NCBI GenBank assembly: GCA_029009155.1
Contig: JAQXJX010000021.1
Span: forward strand, 62,001-126,000
Reading direction: 5' to 3'
From: Mycoplasmataceae bacterium
GTDB lineage: Bacteria > Bacillota_I > Bacilli_A > Mycoplasmatales > Mycoplasmoidaceae
Length of the DNA: 64,000 nucleotides
Shown here: positions 59,184-64,000 of the stretch, in pieces
Layout: each line of letters starts with the position of its first letter
Position numbering within the stretch: the first letter of the stretch is position 1
The notes under the pieces: generated by a model
The model's input: the letters and a program-made list of their open reading frames with translations, nothing else
Told to the model about the DNA's origin: nothing
Databases searched by the model: none
Translations under genes and position numbers: made by a program

Positions 59184-59849
59184 ATGTTATTTAGTAATAG
59201 AGATAGTTCAAGTGTTGTCTTTACAAATGAAATGATAATAATACTAGCATTAGTGGTATTAACTGTTATCCTTGCTATAGTACAAATATTATTTATTATT
59301 TTTCAAAAACAAATTCAAGAATTAATTGATAAAAGAAAAAAAGTTAATAAACAATCTAAAAATGTTACTGAAATCATGCATTTTATAAATGATTTAGCTA
59401 GTACGTTAGCAAAAATGTCATATGATAAAATTGGTGCATTATTAGTTGTAGAAAATAAAGATAATTTGAAGAAATACATTGATTTAGGAAAAAAAGTAGA
59501 TGTTAAATTTTTCCCTGAATTTGTTACTAGTGTTTTTTATAATCATAAGTCACCTTTACATGATGGAGCTATGATAATTAGAAATTTGAAGATAATTAGT
59601 TTATCAAGTTATCTTCACATGACTAGTAGAATTGTTGATGTACAATATGGTGCAAGACACCGTGCTGCATTTGGTATTTGTGAATATTATGATTGTTTTG
59701 CATTTGTTGTTAGTGAAACTAATGGTAATATTACTTTCTCACACCGAGATGAAATTAGACGTTTAAGTCAAGATCCAGAGGAATTAGCAGGTCAAATTAC
59801 ACAAATTTTTTCATCTCTTTCAATATATAAATCACAGTTTAAAAAATAA
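59184..59849 (+). CDS. Diadenylate cyclase (c-di-AMP synthase)
   Basis: A 221-residue membrane-bound cyclase with one N-terminal membrane segment (about 16-40), a coiled linker and the DAC domain with DGA (127-129) and RHRAA (158-162) motifs. It makes c-di-AMP from two ATP, the signal controlling K+ and osmolyte transport. One membrane helix, unlike the three of CdaA, resembles the mollicute CdaM form. Only 1 base separates it from the DHH phosphodiesterase, so synthesis and breakdown are encoded together. Confidence 0.9.
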   Translation: MLFSNRDSSSVVFTNEMIIILALVVLTVILAIVQILFIIFQKQIQELIDKRKKVNKQSKNVTEIMHFINDLASTLAKMSYDKIGALLVVENKDNLKKYIDLGKKVDVKFFPEFVTSVFYNHKSPLHDGAMIIRNLKIISLSSYLHMTSRIVDVQYGARHRAAFGICEYYDCFAFVVSETNGNITFSHRDEIRRLSQDPEELAGQITQIFSSLSIYKSQFKK

Positions 59850-59880
59850 ATGTTAAAATAATAACACTTATATTTTAATT

Positions 59881-59969
59881 GGAGACGTACTCAAGTGGTT
59901 AAGAGGACACCCTGCTAAGGTGTTAGGTCGCTCGTCGGCGCATGGGTTCGAGTCCCATCGTCTCCGCCA
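59881..59969 (+). tRNA. tRNA-Ser (anticodon GCT)
   Basis: An 89-base class II tRNA: acceptor GGAGACG/CGTCTCC, anticodon GCT in CTGCTAA, a long variable arm (CGCTCGTCGGCG), T-arm GTTCGAGTC and encoded CCA. Reads AGC/AGT. Confidence 0.96.
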
Positions 59970-59974
59970 TACTT

Positions 59975-60004
59975 AAAGGATAGCTTAGTTGCTATCCTTT
60001 TTAA
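59975..60004 (+). terminator. Terminator after tRNA-Ser
   Basis: AAAGGATAGC (59975-59984) pairs with GCTATCCTTT (59991-60000), then T. Confidence 0.85.
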
Positions 60005-60060
60005 TTGTCTTAAAACTTAAAGAAGATAAAATATGGTGTAATGTTTGTGAGTCATTTATA

Positions 60061-60372
60061 TTACAACATAGAGACAATATTACCTAGTAAAGAATGAATG
60101 TCTTTGATAAACTTACTATTATCAATCATTTCTTTGTTTAAAGAATATTTATATTTGATGAATTTAATGACTTATTATTTAAATCTTTTATATCCATAGA
60201 TATCTTATTAATTTCTTGATATAAGACATATAAATGGTCTGGATTAAGCAAAATATTAAATTTAGATACTAATTTAATGTTTTTACAATAATTGATAGCA
60301 ATAACAGATTTTTTAATGCAAATCTTTGTTATTCTAAAGTTAAGTAATTGTCTTTCTTTTGTTATAAAACAT
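60061..60372 (-). pseudogene. Remnant of a small helical protein gene
   Basis: On the minus strand a protein-like sequence of about 100 residues can be read in two frames. KERQLLNFRITKICIKK through DIKDLNNKS stops at 60138. A second segment in another frame, SLNKEMIDNSKFIKDIHSLL, then runs to 60061. The only nearby ATG is in yet another frame. Composition is Lys/Ile/Asn-rich and helical. No family recognised. It lies downstream of the LRR gene terminator. It could be a chance pattern in AT-rich DNA. Confidence 0.3.
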
Positions 60373-60403
60373 AAAAAAATATACCTGGAATAGGTATATT
60401 TTT
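60372..60403 (-). terminator. Terminator of the third LRR gene
   Basis: AAAAATATACCT (60375-60386) pairs with AGGTATATTTTT (60392-60403). T run on the minus strand. Confidence 0.8.
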
Positions 60404-60408
60404 AATTC

Positions 60409-62508
60409 TTATTTAACTTTTTTAGTTACTTTTCTTGTTTTTAGTGGAGAAGTTTTAGTAACAGGTTTAGTTGATGTTTTATTTTTTTTCTTTTTATTTT
60501 CTTCTTCTTCTTTTTTCTCTTTAGCAACTATTTTTTTATGTTCTTCCTTATCAAATTCAGTTTTAAATATTTTTGATGAAACATTTTTTGATTCCATATC
60601 AACAATCAATAATTTATTGCGTTTATTTTTAATAATTTCATAAATTATTAATGGAGTAATTGAACCAATTAAAACAAATGCTGCAACTATACAAATTTCA
60701 ATTATTCTTGTTTGTGAAATAGGAGAGGATTTTTGTTCAACTACTTTACTATGATCAATGTTAAAAGAAGATGCGTTTACATAATTAGATTTACTTCCAT
60801 AAGGAACAATTACTTTTGCATTATCTGATAATTTTGGAGCTCAATTTGTATTATCGTCAGCTGAACCATTAAAATGAGGAGGAACAATTGGTAACAATTT
60901 AATAGTTGAAATTTTAGTACAACCTAAATATGTTGATTCATTTGATGCAAATGAATCAATAGTATCACCATTAAAACAACCTTCCCCTATGTATGTTACA
61001 GAACTTGGAATGATAATTTCTCCAGATAATGAAGTGCAATTATAAAAAGCATTCTTACTTAAATAAATTAGTGACGTATAAGATAAATCAATAGATTTTA
61101 AGCTACTACATCCAAAAAAGCATTCATCTTTCATTTCAGTTAATGCTGATGGTAGTCTTGTGCATTCATTCATTAAACTACAATTTTTAAAAGCACCTTC
61201 ACCTAAATATCTAATTTTCTTAGATTTAGTTAAATTAAGTTTTTTAAATTTAATATTTTCAAATGCATTGTTTCCAATTATTTCTAAGTTAGATGGAAGA
61301 GTTAATTCATTTCATTCAGAATTGTTAGCACAATTGTAAAAAGCAAAATTACCTATTGAAGTTAAATGAGTAGCATTTGATAAATTTATGCTTTCTAATT
61401 GAGGTACATCACTAAAAGCACTATTACCAATTGATAATAAGTTATCTGTTGCAACAAAAGAACCAGTTAGCGATTCACATTTTTTAAAAGCATTATCACC
61501 AATATATTTAATTGAGTTAGGGATGCTAATATTGCCTACTAAAGTAACACCACAATCACCTTGGAAAGCTCCTGCACCTATTCCATAAACACCATTTAAG
61601 TCAGGAAATTGTTCATTTACATTTTTGTCTTCTTGTGTAATACCATCTTTAATTATTCCTATACATCATTCATTACATCCAGAAACATTTCTTTTTGAAA
61701 AAATGAAATGTGTATCTTGACTACGGTCTGTTAAAAGACTAGTTTTATAAAAAGCATGTCATCCTAAATTTGTTACAGATTGTGGAATAGAAATATAACC
61801 ATTAATATAAGTACAGCCTTGGAATGCTTGACTTCCAATAAATTTAAGTTTTTGGTATGTAGATAAATCTAAATCACCTGTTAATCCTAAACAATTTTCA
61901 AAAGCTGATTCAGCAATAGCTTGTGTATCAGATTCAATTTTAAATTTAATTGGATCTTGTTCACTTATTGGACGATCTTCATCATCTCTATAACCTAAGC
62001 ATCATTTTGTAATTGCAGTAGACCCTGCTTCTGATGTTGAATAAATTAAATTATCTTCAGACTTATTTAAACCTGTTCCTTTAAATACATCTTTTCCAAT
62101 ATAATTAAAAGAACTTGGAATAGTGACAGTTCCAGTTAAATTTGTTCGATCCATGAAACATTCTTTCATGATACCATCAACTACATAGCTAACGCCTTCA
62201 ATAGTTGCTTTTTCTTTTAATTTAATATTTGAACCACTAAAATCAGATGAACTAGAAACTAAAGTGATGTGTTTATTGATAGGGCTTTTAAAATAATTAA
62301 TTGTTCCTTTAATGTTTTCACCGCTAATAAAAGTAGAAGCAACAGCTGAAGGAGTAATAAAATCCTTTTTAAAACTATTACGTTCATTAATTGCAAATGT
62401 ACTTTTAGAGGCTGTAGTATTATTATTTATAACAGTAGAAAAACTTGTAGCTGTAATAATTGATGCAGCAGCCGTAAATAAAAAAGTAAATATTGATCTC
62501 TTCTTCAT
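60409..62508 (-). CDS. Membrane-anchored BspA-like LRR protein with basic cytoplasmic tail
   Basis: A 699-residue surface protein. It has an N-terminal signal peptide (FTFLFTAAASIITATSFS), then LRR_5/BspA repeats (I-P-x-S-V-x-x-IG-x-x-AF-x-x-C/N). One membrane helix (about 603-626, ICIVAAFVLIGSITPLIIY) follows, and then an unusually long 73-residue Lys/Glu-rich tail predicted to be cytosolic. The tail could tie the adhesin to internal structures, which is inference. Several UGA-Trp codons. Start is the ATG at 62508 with AGG 14 bases upstream. Confidence 0.88.
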
Positions 62509-62577
62509 ACTTATAATGAACCTATATTAAAACAAATCTATTTTAAAAAATAATATTTATTATTATAGTAAAAAATA

Positions 62578-63321
62578 TTAATTATTTGGTTTTGCTTTTT
62601 TAATACATTTCATAGCGTTTGCAATATCATTTTCAGTTGGTACTTTAACATCAGAAAGCTTATATTGTATTCCCATTTGTTTGTATTTATCAACTGCCAT
62701 ATTGTGATATGGTAATATTTCAAAACGTTTTAAATTTCTTAAAGAAAAAATAAATTTTCCTAAATTGAACAAATCTTCAGGATCATCAGTATAAGAAGGA
62801 ATTAATACTTGTCTTAATCAAAAAGATTGATTATTTTCATCTAAAAATTTAATTAAATTTATTTCTCTTTGTTCTTCAATTCCTGTTAATAATTTGTGTT
62901 TTTTTGGATTAATATGTTTAACATCAACTATTCAAAGAGGGTTATATTGACAAATTTCTAAATATTTTTCTTTAGTAGAGTCAGTAAAATTAACCCCACT
63001 TGTATCTAAAGCTAAGGAAATATTAAGATCATGACATTTTTTTGCTAATTCTTTAATGAATTTTAAGTGGATTAAAGGATCTCCACCTGATATAGTAATA
63101 CCACCTTTTTTATAAAAAGAAATATTACGTTGATATTTTTCTATGATTTCATCAACTGTAATTGTATTAATACCACTTTTATTTAATTCTCAAGATTCTG
63201 GATTGTGACAATAAAGACAACGGTATAAGCATCCTTGACTAAAAATGACTAATCTTACACCAGGGCCATCCACAGCACCAAAAGATTCGATTTTGAAATA
63301 AGGTAATTTAAGTTGTTCCAT
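62578..63321 (-). CDS. pflA: Pyruvate formate-lyase activating enzyme
   Basis: A 247-residue radical SAM enzyme that abstracts hydrogen from the PFL glycine. The 4Fe-4S motif is [13 protein letters not shown] (Cys31, Cys35, Cys38), preceded by [16 protein letters not shown] and followed by [11 protein letters not shown], all typical of PflA. The gene lies directly downstream of the detached PFL radical-domain gene, its true substrate, and 25 kb from the PFL core. A terminator between them probably lowers pflA output relative to the radical domain. Confidence 0.94.
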
Positions 63322-63330
63322 AAAGCTTTT

Positions 63331-63368
63331 AAAAAAATAACAAACAATAAGGTTTACTTATTGTTTGT
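63331..63368 (-). terminator. Terminator between the PFL radical-domain gene and pflA
   Basis: ACAAACAATAAG (63340-63351) pairs perfectly with CTTATTGTTTGT (63357-63368). The minus strand then has TTATTTTTTT. Partial readthrough would set a high radical-domain to activase ratio. Confidence 0.85.
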
Positions 63369-63388
63369 ATTACTAATAATTTGTTGAA

Positions 63389-63652
63389 TTATATAGATTT
63401 GTGGAATGTTCTACTAATAACTTCATCTTGTTGAGCTTTTGTCAATTTAATGAAGTTTACAGCATATCCGCTAACACGGATAGTTAATTGTGGATATTTT
63501 TCAGGATGTTTTTGAGCATCTAAAAGTGTTTCACGTGATAAAACGTTAACATTTAAATGGTATGCACCTTTTCCAAAGTATCCATCCATCATATCAACTA
63601 GATTTTCAGTTGAGTTTTCTAATTCAAGAGCTTTGTTTGCTTGATCTTTCAT
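63389..63652 (-). CDS. grcA: Detached glycyl-radical domain of pyruvate formate-lyase
   Basis: An 87-residue free protein equal to the C-terminus missing from the PFL core. [34 protein letters not shown] and the radical loop [10 protein letters not shown] with Gly62, then [11 protein letters not shown]. coli GrcA/YfiD is a stress-induced spare version of this domain. Here it keeps the PFL-type MMDGYF lead-in lacking from YfiD and is the only copy I see, so it is a subunit rather than a spare. GAGGT lies 6 bases before the ATG and TATAAT is upstream. The symbol grcA is by analogy. Confidence 0.92.
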   Translation of the reverse strand: MKDQANKALELENSTENLVDMMDGYFGKGAYHLNVNVLSRETLLDAQKHPEKYPQLTIRVSGYAVNFIKLTKAQQDEVISRTFHKSI

Positions 63653-63696
63653 ATTTACCTCACTTTTGAAAGCTTTATATTCACTTTCACATTGTT

Positions 63697-63702
63697 ATTA
63701 TA
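63697..63702 (-). promoter_or_regulatory. -10 box of the detached PFL radical-domain gene
   Basis: ATTATA on plus (TATAAT on minus), 45 bases before the ATG. Confidence 0.6.
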
Positions 63703-63854
63703 CTAAAAAAAGCCTAAAACACATAAAAAATCTATTTTATATATAATATAAAATAGTATTTCAAAAATATGCCAATTCTATAGATAATTTTTTATGATTA
63801 ATCATAAAAAAACAATCAAAACTAATGGGAATGTAATTCTCATATTATTCATAC

Positions 63855-63860
63855 TATAAT
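63855..63860 (+). promoter_or_regulatory. -10 box of the partial lipoprotein gene
   Basis: TATAAT 18 bases before the ATG at 63878, with AAAGGTG between as Shine-Dalgarno. Confidence 0.55.
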
Positions 63861-63877
63861 ATATATAGAAAGGTGAA

Positions 63878-64000
63878 ATGAGAAAGTTTTTGAAATCTAA
63901 AGTAAATAGAATAGCTTTAGCTGTAGGTGCATGTTCATTAATAGCTACACCTATTGCTATTGTTGTTTCATGTTCTTTAGGTTCAAAACAAATCGAACCA
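63878..64000 (+). CDS. Lipoprotein, 5' part
   Basis: The first 41 codons only; the gene runs out of the window. The N-terminus MRKFLKSKVNRIALAVGA is followed by a hydrophobic stretch and the lipobox VVSC, so it is a membrane-anchored lipoprotein. Function cannot be told from this part. Confidence 0.75.
   Translation, partial: MRKFLKSKVNRIALAVGACSLIATPIAIVVSCSLGSKQIEP

Overview
The window comes from an AT-rich mollicute. UGA is read as tryptophan throughout: dozens of conserved ORFs are interrupted only by in-frame TGA, at positions where the families have Trp. Genes are tightly packed, with PolC, trigger factor, BspA-type leucine-rich-repeat (LRR) surface proteins and lipoproteins. The metabolic set is fermentative and oxygen-sensitive: pyruvate:ferredoxin oxidoreductase (PFOR), a 2[4Fe-4S] ferredoxin, pyruvate formate-lyase (PFL), class III anaerobic ribonucleotide reductase (RNR), malic enzyme and fumarase. 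From memory, that set in a UGA=Trp organism points to the Malacoplasma/'Candidatus Mycoplasma girerdii' group living with Trichomonas. This species call is inference.

Layout. 1-5.6 kb: end of a sugar PTS EIIC gene, small membrane proteins, one copy of a repeated promoter/small-ORF/terminator element, a frameshifted secreted-protein gene and lineage-specific membrane proteins. 5.7-15.2 kb: infC-rpmI-rplT behind an attenuator-like leader, dUTPase, a YgjP-type metalloprotein, then pheS-pheT-dCMP deaminase-nrdD-nrdG and a detached NrdD glycyl-radical domain. 15.2-22.2 kb: a secreted three-module LRR protein, trigger factor, a glycosyltransferase, tRNA-Arg, rpmB and a second copy of the repeat element with a paralogous membrane protein. 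22.3-32.1 kb: dprA-like, topA, trxA, metG, polC, trmL. 32.2-43.6 kb: PFOR, ferredoxin, PFL core, a membrane-anchored LRR/Ig-like protein, malic enzyme, fumarase. 43.6-52.7 kb: lipoprotein, metallo-beta-lactamase-fold hydrolase, Mg2+ P-type ATPase with a leader peptide ORF, plsC-thyA-folA-scpA-scpB-trmB. 52.9-60 kb: two DegV proteins, a YtpR-like protein, a YwaF-like membrane protein, a YqaJ-like nuclease, thiI, a DHH phosphodiesterase, the c-di-AMP cyclase, tRNA-Ser. 60-64 kb: a gene remnant, a third LRR protein, pflA, the detached PFL glycyl-radical domain and the start of a lipoprotein gene.

Main discovery. Both glycyl-radical enzymes are split. The PFL core (36004-38205) keeps the Cys-Cys pair but ends before the radical domain and instead carries a Lys/Cys-rich tail. 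Its radical domain is a free 87-residue protein (63389-63652, minus) next to pflA, 25 kb away. The NrdD core (12319-14340) keeps the catalytic Cys but stops after the first zinc CxxC. The second CxxC and the RITGYL glycyl-radical loop are a separate 70-residue protein (14907-15119) after nrdG. Two unrelated enzymes have thus undergone the same gene fission. This suggests a modular design in which the oxygen-labile radical part is a small, separately made and replaceable subunit, like a permanent version of the E. coli GrcA/YfiD spare part.

The genes fit together as malate/fumarate -> pyruvate (fumarase, malic enzyme), then pyruvate -> acetyl-CoA by PFOR/ferredoxin or PFL, and an anaerobic deoxynucleotide branch (NrdDG, dCMP deaminase, dUTPase, thymidylate synthase, DHFR).
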